This document shows, piece by piece, positions 12,959 to 23,020 of a DNA stretch of 64,000 nt (positions are counted from its first letter, which is position 1; every line of letters starts with the position of its first letter). The position numbers and the translations under genes were made by a program. The notes beneath the pieces were generated by a model. The model made no database searches and was not told where the DNA came from. It saw only the letters and a list, made by a program, of their open reading frames with translations. Location of the stretch: contig VTPC01090411.1 in assembly GCA_011009095.1 (NCBI GenBank), positions 45,518 to 109,517 on the forward strand, in the 5' to 3' direction. The stretch is from Ignelater luminosus (taxonomy: Eukaryota; Arthropoda; Insecta; Coleoptera; Elateridae).

Positions 12959-14009
12959 TTATTTTTCAACATAGTCTCCTTTTAGGCTTATACACTTTGT
13001 CCAACGCTGCTCTAGTTTGTTGATCCCTTCTGAATAATAGGATTTGTCCAAGTCTGAAAAATAGCCATTCGTTTCTGCAATCACCTCCTCGTTTGAATAA
13101 AATCTTTTTCCCGCCAGATATTTCTTCAAATTGGGGAACAAATAGTAGTCCGAGGGAGCCAAGTCTGGAGAATAGGGGGGATGTGAAACGAGTTGGAACC
13201 CTATTTCCATTAATCTTGCGACCACAACTGCTGAGGCGTGAGCTGGTGCGTTGTCGTGATGGAAAAGGACTTTTTTGTGGGCCAATCGTGGGCGTTTTTC
13301 TTGCAGCTCGGTTTTTAAAACGGTCCAATAACGATGAATAATATGCACCTGTAATAGTTTCACCCTTTTCCAGATAGTCGATGAGGATTATTCCTTGCGA
13401 ATCCCAAAAGACAGTCGTCATAATCTTTCTGGCCGAAGGAACGGTCTTCGCCTTTTTTGGCGCAGATTCCCCCTTGGTGACCCATTGTTTAGATTGTTCT
13501 TTGGTCTCAGGAGTGTAGTGATGTATCCATGTTTTATCCACAGTGACGAAACGACGTTTAAAGTCCTGCCGATTCTTCTGGAACAGCTGCAAACCGTCCT
13601 TGCAACACTTCACACGATTTCGTTTTTGGTCAAGCGTGAGCAATCGCGGCACCCATCTTGCGGATAGCTTTGTTATGTCCAAATGTTGATGCAAAATATT
13701 ATGTACCCGTTCATTCGAGATGCCTACAGCACTAGCAATCTCACGCACCTTCACTCTTCTGTCATCCATCACTATATCATGGATTTTATCAATGATTTCT
13801 GGAGTAGTAACCTCAACAGGGCGTCCAGAACGTTCAGCGTCACTTGTGCCCATATGGCCACTCCGAAAATTTTGAAACCACTTATAAACTGTTCTAATCG
13901 AAGGTGGAGAGTCACCATAATGTTTTTCAAGCTTCTCTTTAGTCTCCTGAGGCGTTTTGCCTTTTATAAAGTAATGTTTAATCAACACACGAAATTCTTT
14001 TTCGTCCAT
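12959..14009 (-). pseudogene. Mariner transposase (D,D34D), single-base insertion
   Basis: Begins at 14009 with MDEKEFRVLIKHYFIKGK and reads through the DNA-binding half, WVPRLLT and the first catalytic Asp, here in VTVDKTWIHHY; the residue after the Asp is Lys where relatives usually have Glu. After GAYYSSLLDR the frame is lost within the run of Ts and As at 13312-13320. One base too many there is enough to explain it, because the adjacent frame continues with KTELQEKRPRL, HHDNAPAHAS (second Asp) and SPDLAPSDYYLF (third Asp, 34 residues on), ending GDYVEK at 12959. Apart from this homopolymer frameshift and the Glu-to-Lys change the coding region is whole. A sequencing or assembly error in the run is possible. 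Confidence 0.94.
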
Positions 14010-14159
14010 TTTTTGAAAATCACTCGACTTCCTCTATTCAAACGAATGTCAAACACAAACAAATAGACCGATCTGGCTGAAACTTGGTGTGTGTTCTTCC
14101 AAGAGATGCTACTAACTAAACATAACCTCGATATGCGCCAGTAGTGCCATCTCTCTGAC

Positions 14160-14179
14160 TTTGCACGGACTTTTCAAAC
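14160..14179 (-). repeat. Core of right terminal inverted repeat of mariner 12895-14179
   Basis: Perfect 20-bp inverted partner of 12903-12922; TA follows at 14180-14181. Confidence 0.9.
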
Positions 14180-14181
14180 TA

Positions 14182-16942
14182 TAATCGAGGTTTATTGTGA
14201 CAACAATTATAACTTTAGAAATAAATTACTGATTGTTAATATAAAGTTAATCAATGATAAAGACATCGGGCCACTAGCTAATCGAATATGGTCCAATATG
14301 TTTAGATGTTCGAATAGTCAATTATTCGAATAGTGGAATATTCGGACAGTCGATTATTTGATTGATCGATTTCTTCCAGTAATCAAATACTGATTATATC
14401 ATATACATAAAAAGTGATTCCAACTTTTTTAAATTGCCGTAACAACAGCCTAGTGTGCTTTTTAAAGAAATGGAAAATGGTACAATTTGTGTTTTTGATC
14501 ATTCTGCGTAACAAAACCATATAATCAAACTTTTTACAAAATTATTCTGGCAAAACTAAAGTTTTTTTAATAGTATTGAGGTAGACGGAAAGTTTGATAG
14601 AATCTTGCAATAAATAATAAATAATCACGTTGCTAACAACTGTCCAGTTTAGACCTTTTTCATGCTGTATTGTTGCAATTAGTTCCACTTAAAGGAAGAA
14701 GTTGTCATTTCCTGTCTGAAGCGTTTATCATAATCAATTGCAAACAACGGGCATTCATTTTCTTTTCTTCAACTAGTAACTGAGATATCGACTTGGGACT
14801 TATTTGTTTAATTAGATTCGATTCACATCTACATGTATAGAATAACAATAATGGTCAGTGTCATATAATTATATTTGCAAGCATAACAAATTTTAACTAA
14901 TTAATATTTTCAGTTGGTACTTTGATTTCTGTAGATGTGTGTTAGAGAACATGACCTTGTTTAACTGTTGTGAGACTAATGTTGTGATTAGCCGCAGCTT
15001 CATAGATGACGCTAATTTCCCTTTGATGTTAGAGAGATTGTTCTATGTATGGAACACAACCATAACAAGGTAAAATGATTTGATTACATTATTGTTATCG
15101 AACTTTAGAATTTATTAAAGGAAATATCACCATGTGTTATCTACATTATTTCTTTTAATTTAGTAAACTCTCTGCTGAAACACAAATTTTCTTATATTAT
15201 TTGGAAAACTAGAAAACGTGCACACTGCCCTATACACGAACATTACTGCTTATTTCTGTTGATAAGTGCTATGTTAATTCAAGAAACAATAGAGAATTCT
15301 GAACATTTTGTAACCATTTAAAAAAAAAGAACCTAAAGGAGCCATTAATATCCCTATAAAACATGTTTTGCCACCACCGTTTCAAAGCATTTCCTTGTAA
15401 CAAAATGTCCATTTTAATATTGTGAGTAGCTTTTCAGTAATGTATGCGTACGATTAGCATATCGAAGACGCAAGGGCGCAATCAGTGGAAGCACTCAAGC
15501 GCGAGATTGTCGTCATGTTCTCTGTTCTATATCGGTTCATTGCTTCCGATGGCCAAGTTACTCGTTGTTTTATATGCTTTACCTCTGATTAAGCTTGATT
15601 TGAGCAATTTCTGTAATCAAATGCTTCAGGATCGATCTATTTCTTTGGCAAGAGCGCGTTGGGTTTTTGCATACTATTACCGAACGTAGTAAGTTAAAAA
15701 GTATTGGTCGATTGTTGTGATCAAAGGAAAGTTTTACGTTGGTGTTCGTTTAAACCCTCGCAAGTTTTTAATTAAAGTCTTTTGCCTTATTTATCCGTTT
15801 CTCAAATAAATGAAAAGTTTTGAAACCACGAAAATATAATATCTAAAATTTGGTTGATTAACGTTGGCTGCAGTCGACTGATAATGAATGCTAAAAGAAG
15901 TAGGTATCTATTAAAACTTTGACTACAATGGCGGATACAAAGGGCCGCTGCTATTGTGAGCATCAATACGGGTACACATCACCTCAATTAAAATGTAATA
16001 AGAATCTCCTCTTAGGTATAAAACTCATTAACACTGAGCAAAAGGGGTTCGATAAATTAAAATTACAAAGGAGAGTTTTTAGTTTCTCTAATCATAAAAG
16101 TTTTTGGCCTCGGTTTTAATGGTGGCGGCTTTGCTCAAGACGCGCGCTGCCAAAATAATCGATCATTTAAATTATGAAACGAAAATATTTCTTTTTGCAT
16201 AATTATAAATGTAAAACTTCCCCGGTAAGCCACTGAATGGCTCCCGAAGATTTCAGAAATCCATCAATCTTATAATTAATTCCATTCCTTTAATTCTTTT
16301 CAAGATGACGTTAATTCAAGCCCGTAATGGATTCCACTCTCTCTCTTTCGTGATTTATTTTTCTTCCGCGAATGTGGTTTTCATACGAATCCACCACGAG
16401 AACAAATTGATTAACGGTCTTTATTTCCCTACTATCAAGTTTAATTATACTTTTTTAACTTAAAAATATAAAATTGTTTTATAAAGAGAATGCTTTAGGG
16501 AAAAATTTAACTTAGCACTTTGTATAATTTACCATTTTTTTCATTGATATTTTCCCGAATATTTCAGTGATATTGATGATGTATCTATTTTTAACTCGAA
16601 AAGAACAAAAGCTGTCAGATTTAATTAAAATACACAATAATCACAGAAATCAAAGTGAAGTAAAGACCGCGTTTACACTACACACTAAAACAACTAAGTT
16701 TACATAAAAAACAAGACTTACTCTTATTTACAGTTAGACTAACAATAAGAGACATTTTGCTGTTCGTTTCAGCTCCCAATTTCTTCATTTACCATATACC
16801 ATCTTTCCCTCATCATGTTTTCTATCTATTTGGCTTGTTCGGAAACGTCATCCTTTCGCGACAGCTTTCTTTTAGACTTTTTCATTTCATTGGTCTATTC
16901 TTTTGCAAGTCCAAATCATATTATTCCATTATTTCTACATAT
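14182..16942. other. Intergenic, no recognised gene
   Basis: No gene recognised. It holds the 16-bp minisatellite at 14308-14371. A higher-complexity patch at about 15,900-16,420 has scattered TAAT-containing homeodomain-like words and unusually even base composition, so it could be conserved regulatory DNA. Confidence 0.5.
14308..14371 (+). repeat. Minisatellite, four 16-bp units
   Basis: Four consecutive 16-base units read gttcgaatagtcaatt, attcgaatagtggaat, attcggacagtcgatt and atttgattgatcgatt. They share the frame ATTCGAATAGTCGATT with one to several changes each; divergence increases from left to right. Confidence 0.8.
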
Positions 16943-16944
16943 TA

Positions 16945-16977
16945 ACACATGGGCTGAAAAGTCCCAGGCCTAACAAA
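16945..16977 (+). repeat. Left terminal inverted repeat of irritans-type mariner
   Basis: 33 bp identical to the reverse complement of 18206-18238; TA at 16943-16944. Confidence 0.97.
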
Positions 16978-17009
16978 GAAAACACGGTTTTTTTTGTTCA
17001 AAATTAGCT

Positions 17010-18059
17010 TTATTCATCAACGTAATTTCCATCAAGAACAACGCAATCATTCCAGCGCCGCTCTAACATTTCAATACCACTTTTGTTGAACGATTTATCT
17101 TTTGCCTCAAAATAGGACTCAGTTTCAGCGATAACCTCTTCATTCGAGCGAAATTTCTTACCGGCAAGCATTTGTTTTAGGTCTGCGAACAGCCAGTAGT
17201 CGCTGGGAGCCAAATCTGGCGAATACGGTGGATATGGCATCAATTCGAAGTTCAATTCATGTAGTTTTGCCATTGTTTTGATTGACGTGTGACACGGTGC
17301 GTTGTCTTGATGAAACAAAATTTTTTTCTTTGCCATATGCGGTCGTTTCTTTGCAATTTCGGCCTTCAAACGCTCCAATAACGCTATATAATATTCACTG
17401 TTGATGGTATTTCCCTTCTCAAGATAGTCGATGAATATTACACCACGCACATCCCAAAATACCGAGGCCATAACCTTTCCAGCCGATTTTTGTGCTTTCG
17501 GTCGCTTTGGACGAGGTTCACCAGTTGCTGTCCACTTAGATGACGATCGTTTTGATTCCGGAGTGAAGTGATGGATCCATGTTTCATCCATTGTCACATA
17601 TCGACGTAAAAATTCCGGTTTGTTACGTTTAAACATGGCCAAACACTGCTCAGAAACATCAACACGTTCTTGGTTTTGGTGAACAGTGAGCAAACGCGGC
17701 ACCCACTTTGAGCAGAGCTTTCTCATAGTCAAATGCTCATGCAATATAAAGCCAACACGTTCTTTTGATATCTTTACGATGTCAGCTAACTCACGCAACT
17801 TCACTTTTCGATCATTCAAAACGATTTTGTGGATTTTTTTGATGTTTTCTGGTGTTACCGCCTCATTTGGACGTCCACTGCGTTCTGCATCATCGGTGTC
17901 TCTACGACCACGTTTGAAGTCAGTAAACCAACGTTTTATTGTTGTATCTGATGGAGCGGAGTCCCCATAACACTTTTCAAGCCATTGCTTCGCTTGAACG
18001 GTATTTTTTCCCATCAAGAAGCAGTGTAAAATTAAAACACGAAATTGTTTTTGATCCAT
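17010..18059 (-). CDS. Mariner transposase, irritans subfamily, intact (349 aa)
   Basis: Cuts the element out and inserts it at TA sites, acting in the nucleus on the element's inverted repeats. The ATG at 18059 (MDQKQFRVLILHCFLMGKNT) was chosen because Himar1-like enzymes start there; an in-frame ATG 16 codons upstream at 18107 is less likely. Residues 1-110 form the double helix-turn-helix DNA-binding half. WVPRLL follows at 119-124. The catalytic triad is Asp158 (MDETWIHHF), Asp252 (HQDNAPCHTS) and Asp287 (SPDLAPSDYWLF), spaced D,D34D. The length of 349 matches the family (Himar1 is 348). There is no stop, frameshift or lost catalytic residue. The stop codon overlaps an AATAAA at 17014-17009, a possible polyadenylation signal. 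Whether the enzyme is active cannot be told from sequence alone. Confidence 0.97.
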   Translation of the reverse strand: MDQKQFRVLILHCFLMGKNTVQAKQWLEKCYGDSAPSDTTIKRWFTDFKRGRRDTDDAERSGRPNEAVTPENIKKIHKIVLNDRKVKLRELADIVKISKERVGFILHEHLTMRKLCSKWVPRLLTVHQNQERVDVSEQCLAMFKRNKPEFLRRYVTMDETWIHHFTPESKRSSSKWTATGEPRPKRPKAQKSAGKVMASVFWDVRGVIFIDYLEKGNTINSEYYIALLERLKAEIAKKRPHMAKKKILFHQDNAPCHTSIKTMAKLHELNFELMPYPPYSPDLAPSDYWLFADLKQMLAGKKFRSNEEVIAETESYFEAKDKSFNKSGIEMLERRWNDCVVLDGNYVDE

Positions 18060-18205
18060 TGTTTTGAAAATAACAAAAGTAGCGTCACTCTTAGCACAAT
18101 AACTCACAAAATAATGAATAGAATATCATGAAATTTTAACAGCTGTCTTTTGAAGGTTAGTACTAACTGAAAAAGCGGTGAATGCAATAGAACTAGCGCC
18201 ATCTA

Positions 18206-18238
18206 TTTGTTAGGCCTGGGACTTTTCAGCCCATGTGT
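18206..18238 (-). repeat. Right terminal inverted repeat of irritans-type mariner
   Basis: Perfect 33-bp inverted partner of 16945-16977; TA at 18239-18240. Confidence 0.97.
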
Positions 18239-18469
18239 TACATCTTTCCTAAAGTGACGTTTTTAACATACTTGATATTACGCAAGTTCAAATTCCGTCC
18301 GGAGTCGAATATTTTTTTATATGTATTAACTTTGATAAATCTTTTCTAAAGATCCGAATTTTTAAAATGCTCGTTTGACATTCAACTTCAACTTTCTTCT
18401 TTTTCAGTTGTTCAGGCCTTAAACTTCTAGTCTGTGTAGTGTAGTAAAGTTTTTTTTTCTTGATGCGAA

Positions 18470-19372
18470 GGTAGTCTCATAATGAATTGCCCTGACAAGG
18501 TTGCACAGGGAAAAATGAAATAAAACACACATTGCTTTTCAATATAGTCACCCTTTATTGCGACACACTTTCCACATTTGTTTATTAACATTTCAATGCC
18601 TTTTCTTTAAAAGTGACTTAAGACAGCTGCTATTAGGTCATCGTCGTTTGGAAATTCTAATTCTTCTTTAAATTGGGGAATAAATAATAATCGCTGAGGA
18701 GCTGTACGGCGGGTGTTCTAGTTCAGTGAAGCCATAGTCGCCAATGGCAGTCTTTACAACAGCAGCCGTGTGAACAGACGCATTATTCTGCAAGAGCAGG
18801 ACAGTCTGGTGCAGTTTTCCTCGGTATCTTTCTCTCAGCCTATGCAAAAGAGATGCATAATAAGCTACGTTTACGGCTGAATCTCTTTCTTTAAAATTCA
18901 TCTTTAGAATTTCTTGTGGAAAAATAGTTCACATGATCTTATGATTGTGACATTCTTGCCTTTCTTGGAGGTGCTTCGCTTTTGTAACGCCACTCCATCA
19001 ATTCCTCTTTGCTTTTAGAATCATAATGAAGCACCATTGTTTTTTCCCCGGTCACTATTTGGTCAATTATTTGTTTGGAATTTTTGCTACACGTTTCTGT
19101 TTCTGAACCGCTGACAAAAGCTTTGATACCATTTTGTGCTCACCTTATTTATGTGAAGATGATCCTGCAATGCACGATGGACACTACTCTTCGAAAGCCC
19201 CAATCTTTCTGCAATTTTCCATTACTTTTAATCGGCGATCGTTCAGCACTTCCTCTTCAACAAGTGAAATTGCTTTAGGCGTGAGCACCTCAACCGGCCG
19301 CTCTTCATGTGCAACATCCTTCATGGTCTCGTGTCCAGAAGAAAAATACTTTATCCAGTTCTTCACGCTTTA
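18470..19372 (-). pseudogene. Heavily decayed mariner-like transposase
   Basis: Pieces of one mariner-like transposase lie in order on the minus strand but in different frames: NWIKYFSSGHETMKDVAHEE and LTPKAISLVEEEVLNDRRLK (DNA-binding half, from about 19,366), then a stretch with QIVTGEKTMVLHYDSKSK (around the first catalytic site, about 19,060), YYASLLHRLRERYRGK and LLLQNNASVHTAAVV (second catalytic site, the Asp replaced by Asn), HPPYSS, DYYLFPNLKK and finally GIEMLINKCGKCVAIKGDY (about 18,545). There are stops, at least three frame changes and a gap in the SPDLAPSD region. A sequence at 18470-18500 with the word cataatgaattgccctga may be its 3' terminal repeat; no matching 5' end was found, so the copy is truncated. 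Confidence 0.88.
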
Positions 19373-20989
19373 ATAAACTCACTGTCAATCATAAACGCGC
19401 ATATAACTAGACAGTAAAACAAAAAGATATAGTACGTATTTGGAAAACTGAAGATTTCTTTTATTTATTTCTGTTGGCTAACATTCAGTATTGCTACTGT
19501 CATCATCAAAAAAAGTTTTAAGAGCTTTGTGCAACATAGTTTGGTAATTCGATTTGGATTATTTAGTCCAGATAGTTTAGACGGATATCCGGCTATTCAG
19601 CCCAAACTTAGTCGAGTTGTTATCTGTTCCATCTCCAACTTATGTTTTACACTTTTTCTCTTCTTTGATGTGTGCGACATGATTTAAAGAGCTGTATGTG
19701 CTTGGAAAACTATGTTTTTCAAAAATCTGAATCTTACTGTAGCTTTCAAACCATATAATCAAAGCTTCTTTGGATTTCTGCGATTTTCGGTCAGAAACAA
19801 AATCTAAAGCGAGCGCGTATCGTTTCTCATCATCGGTTTCATATTAATTGCATATTTGGATTTATTCATTGATAATTTTGTCCAAACATATTTTGAAGAA
19901 GATAGAAAATAAGCAGCAGCCTTACGAAAAACCTTTAGTTGTCTGAGAAACATTGTGAAAAGTTATAAAGTTTTTAAAGTCTGATAACGTTATTGCTGTC
20001 TAGTTTCTGGGTAGCTGCTCTATATTTTCGAATGTGGTAAGGGAAAAGACTGGAAAGACTATTGATAGTTTTTCTTTAGTTTTTTATTTATAAGATTTCT
20101 AAATATTTTTGTGAAGCTTTGCTTAACTATTGTAACTTTTTCTTTGTAGTTGATACTTTGTAATCCTCTTGTATGCATTCTGCATAGTAAAAAATCTGTC
20201 AAGCAATTTGGAAAACATGCTAAGCGTTTTCTTGAAACCATAGCTCCAAAGTTTTAAATATTATTATCTTTGGTTCACGGCTACTTCTTGTTTTCCATAA
20301 ACTTTTCTGTTAATGTTTTTATTCATCGACTTGTCGTTCTTGATTTGGGCATTTTCTGGTCTTTTAAAATGAAACTGTTTTATTATCGCTAAATCAATTT
20401 TTGTTACTTCAACTTATTTTCTTCTTTCTGCATCCCGAGATGTGCATAGTCACATCATCAAACAGTGACATAAAGTCATTCTGTTTTCCTTATATTTAGA
20501 TACACATATTTTGGTCTACTATGCTAATATCAGTACTACAGAGTTCTTCTGTGTGGTACCAAGTGAATTCTTTGATTCTACAATAATAATTACTAGTCTT
20601 CCTTTTAATAGACATTTTGCCAAGTCGAGACCATTAGATCCAAAATCTAAATACGCTTTTACCTGCATTTCGTACATTTGAATAAATCTTTCTGACTCAA
20701 ACATGCCCATTCAAAATTCTTTGGCACAGTTCTTAGTGACTACTAAAATCCTTGCTCGTATCTAAGCGCTTACATCTAATGCTGAGAAGTTTCGTATCAA
20801 TGACTGACTTACCATGCCGGCCTGTAGAATACAAATTGAATTTGGAGGCCAAGCACTGAACTTGAAAGAAATCGTCTTGCTGGCTTGCTTCACCCATTCT
20901 TACCCAAAAGTAGATCAAAACTGATAATCCAATACTTACGTTTTTTAACTTTCTTACTTGGTTAAAAGAAAATAAGTAGTAAATTGTAG
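19373..20989. other. Intergenic, no recognised gene
   Basis: AT-rich sequence between the decayed mariner and repeat copy A. No coding region, RNA gene or repeat that I can support. Confidence 0.5.
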
Positions 20990-21363
20990 GTCAGCATTTT
21001 GGAATTTTCCAGTTTTTGCGAACAGTAGATCTCTGTACGCCTTTAAATTCCTGCAGGATTCTGATTTTTATATAAACTTGTATTTTTCAGGCTAGTAAGG
21101 ATCCCTGGATTATCGTGTATTTTTAGATTCTTCAGAGCTTCTAGCTCAGGATTCTTTCCCACTAACAGCTAAGCCGCGTTTGGTTTTCTGGCAAAGGAAA
21201 GAATAGTACAGCTTTACCTCTTTCAGTACAATAATTAAGAAAACCCCTGCAACCTTACATTTATAATTCTAGAATTCTGTGTATTTAAGGAGCTCTTAAG
21301 TCTCAGACTCCGAAAGGCATAAATAGTAAACACTTTATTACTTCGAGTAGGAGATCGTAAGTA

Positions 21364-21394
21364 AAGGGTTTTCCAATAAGAGGTGTTATTTTGA
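21364..21394 (+). repeat. Left terminal inverted repeat of rosa-type element
   Basis: 31 bp identical to the reverse complement of 22639-22669; TA at 21362-21363. Confidence 0.96.
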
Positions 21395-21477
21395 ATAGCC
21401 TGCTATTTCGGTAGATGTCACTTTTGAAGCTATCATTTTTTGACATTTGACAAGTAGAAACTACGCCATTAATAAAT

Positions 21478-22564
21478 ATGGAACGATACACGCTTCAACA
21501 ACGCATTGAAATTATTAAAATTCACTATAAAAAATGGTGAAAATTTGGCAGAGACGGTTCGTAAAACTCGAACATTTTTGGGTCACCGTGAAGCACCTTG
21601 TCGGACCGCAATACAGAAATTGGTGAAAAAATTCGAGCTCTTGGGACAAGTTAGTGATGTGAAGAATAAAACCCGTGCACGTCGCTCAAGAACAGCCGAG
21701 AATATTGCTGTTGTAGCCGAAAGTGTTAAAGAAAACCCAGGTTTGTCCATTCCTCGTCGTTCTTTGGAATTAGCCATTCCACAAACGTCATTACACCGTA
21801 TTTTGCATAAAGATTTGGGTCTTAAGGCTTATAAAGTCCAGTTAACACAAGAACTCAAGCCGGCCGATCATCAACAACGTCGTGTCTTTGCTGATTGGGT
21901 CGTTGAAATGCATGAAAATGATCCAGAATTCCATCGAAAAATCATCTTGAGTGATGAGGCCCATTTCCACCTCGGTGGCTTCGTCAACAAGCAAAATTGT
22001 CGGATCTGGGGCTCAGAAAATCCAAGAGTTATTGTTGAAAAGTCTCTCTATCCTCAACGTGTGACTGTTTGGTGCGGTTTATGGTCCGGCGGAGTCATTG
22101 GACCTTACTTTTTCGAAAATGAGGCTGGAGCAACAGTTACGGTGACTGGATTGCGCTATCGAGAGATGATTAACGATTTTTTATGGCCGGAATTGGATGG
22201 TATTGATCTGGACAACGTTTACTTTCAACAAGACGGCGCTACGTGCCACACAAGCAACGAAACCATTGATCTTTTACGGAAAAAGTTTCCGGACCGTGTT
22301 ATCTCTCGAAGAGGTGATCACAATTGGCCACCGAGATCTTGTGATTTAACACCTTGCGACTTCTTTCTTTGGGGCCACGTGAAAGAGAAGGTCTACGCCA
22401 ACAGCCCAGCGTCGATTCAAGACCTCAAAGATGGAATTCGTGAGGCTATCGAGGACATAGGGCAGCCACTTTGCGATTTGGTTATGGAAAATTTCATGAA
22501 AAGGATATTGTCCTGTAAGCGTGGTCGTGGTGGTCATTTGCCTGATGTTATTTTCCACTATTAA
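21478..22564 (+). pseudogene. rosa-type transposase (DD41D), one-base frameshift near the start
   Basis: The expected start is the ATG at 21478 (MERYTLQQRIEIIKIHYK). The frame is lost in the run of six As at 21529-21534; five As would keep it open. After that the frame is open to the TAA at 22564. It contains a helix-turn-helix region (ENLAETVRKTRTFLGHREAP), a second one around LSIPRRSLELAIPQTSLHRI, then the catalytic sites ILSDEAHFHL, FQQDGATCHTS and SCDLTPCDFFLWG. Between the second and third Asp lie 41 residues, which defines DD41D rather than mariner's 34 or Tc1's DD34E. It ends CKRGRGGHLPDVIFHY, typical of this branch. Without the frameshift it would be about 361 residues. The extra A may be a real mutation, an assembly error, or a slippery site; the first in-frame ATG after it would lose the DNA-binding part. 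Confidence 0.94.
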
Positions 22565-22638
22565 CGGCATACCTTCCTCTTTATAATGAATTAAACATCC
22601 GATCATTTATATTAAAAAATGGCACTTTTCTTTGAATA

Positions 22639-22669
22639 TCAAAATAACACCTCTTATTGGAAAACCCTT
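22639..22669 (-). repeat. Right terminal inverted repeat of rosa-type element
   Basis: Perfect 31-bp inverted partner of 21364-21394; TA at 22670-22671. Confidence 0.96.
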
Positions 22670-23020
22670 TATTTGAATTGAAAGGAGTTCCATTTTAAAA
22701 TTACTTCTGGTTTGTTAAGTCTCTATTGGGCATCTTCAAACAGACTTTTTGGTATGGACAAAATTTTCAGAGCAATCAGGCTTTTTAGGTTTGCCTAGTC
22801 AGTCCTTCATAAACTATATCCCTAATGAAATCTTTGCGTGGTTAGCTTCAAAGTTGGTTTAAGAAAGACAGATAATTCCAAGCCTTTTCTGCATAAAAGT
22901 CAGGATACCTAGTCTTAATAATGTTCCAAACTTGGTAATTATCTCAGTAAACTTTAATTACAGTCCTAATTTTACAGTTAGGCGATGTTTATTTGTAACT
23001 GTCCTAGTCTTGAGTTGTCT

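Larger units (their letters stand above)
12895..14179 (-). mobile_element. Mariner element with one-base frameshift
   Basis: A mariner of about 1.29 kb, transposase on the minus strand. A 20-bp core of the ends (starting gtttgaaaagtccgtgcaaa at 12903) is perfectly inverted at 14160-14179. Outside that core the two ends differ: the left side has eight more bases (12895-12902) after a TA at 12893-12894, while the right core is followed directly by TA at 14180-14181. The outermost bases of one end have therefore mutated or been lost, and the boundaries are good to within about 8 bp. Confidence 0.9.
16945..18238 (-). mobile_element. Complete irritans-type mariner with intact transposase
   Basis: A 1,294-bp mariner inserted at a TA (16943-16944 and 18239-18240). 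Its ends are perfect 33-bp inverted repeats starting acacatgggctgaaaagtcc, resembling in layout the ends of Himar1-like elements. The single long open frame (18059-17010, minus) is uninterrupted. Perfect ends, a clean target duplication and an open transposase are what a recently arrived or still active copy would show. Confidence 0.98.
21364..22669 (+). mobile_element. rosa-type (DD41D) Tc1/mariner element, full length
   Basis: A 1,306-bp element at a TA target (21362-21363 and 22670-22671) with perfect 31-bp inverted ends starting aagggttttccaataagagg. It encodes a transposase of the DD41D rosa-type branch of the Tc1/mariner superfamily. The only coding defect seen is one extra A near the start of the frame. 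It lies inside an older repeat (copy A). Confidence 0.96.
20990..23020 (+). repeat. Unclassified dispersed repeat, copy A, split by the rosa-type element
   Basis: Sequence on both sides of the rosa-type element (20,990-21,361 and 22,672-23,020) aligns, at a rough by-eye three-quarters identity in the best parts, with the reverse complement of 27,640-26,573. Clear anchors are the word ccctggattatcg near 21,102 against cctggattatggtg in copy B, and cattttaaaattacttctgg near 22,691 against ctttaaaattgcttctgg in copy B. The two arms of A together are shorter than B by about 300 bp. No coding potential or termini are seen, so the family is unclassified. It predates the rosa-type insertion. Confidence 0.75.
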
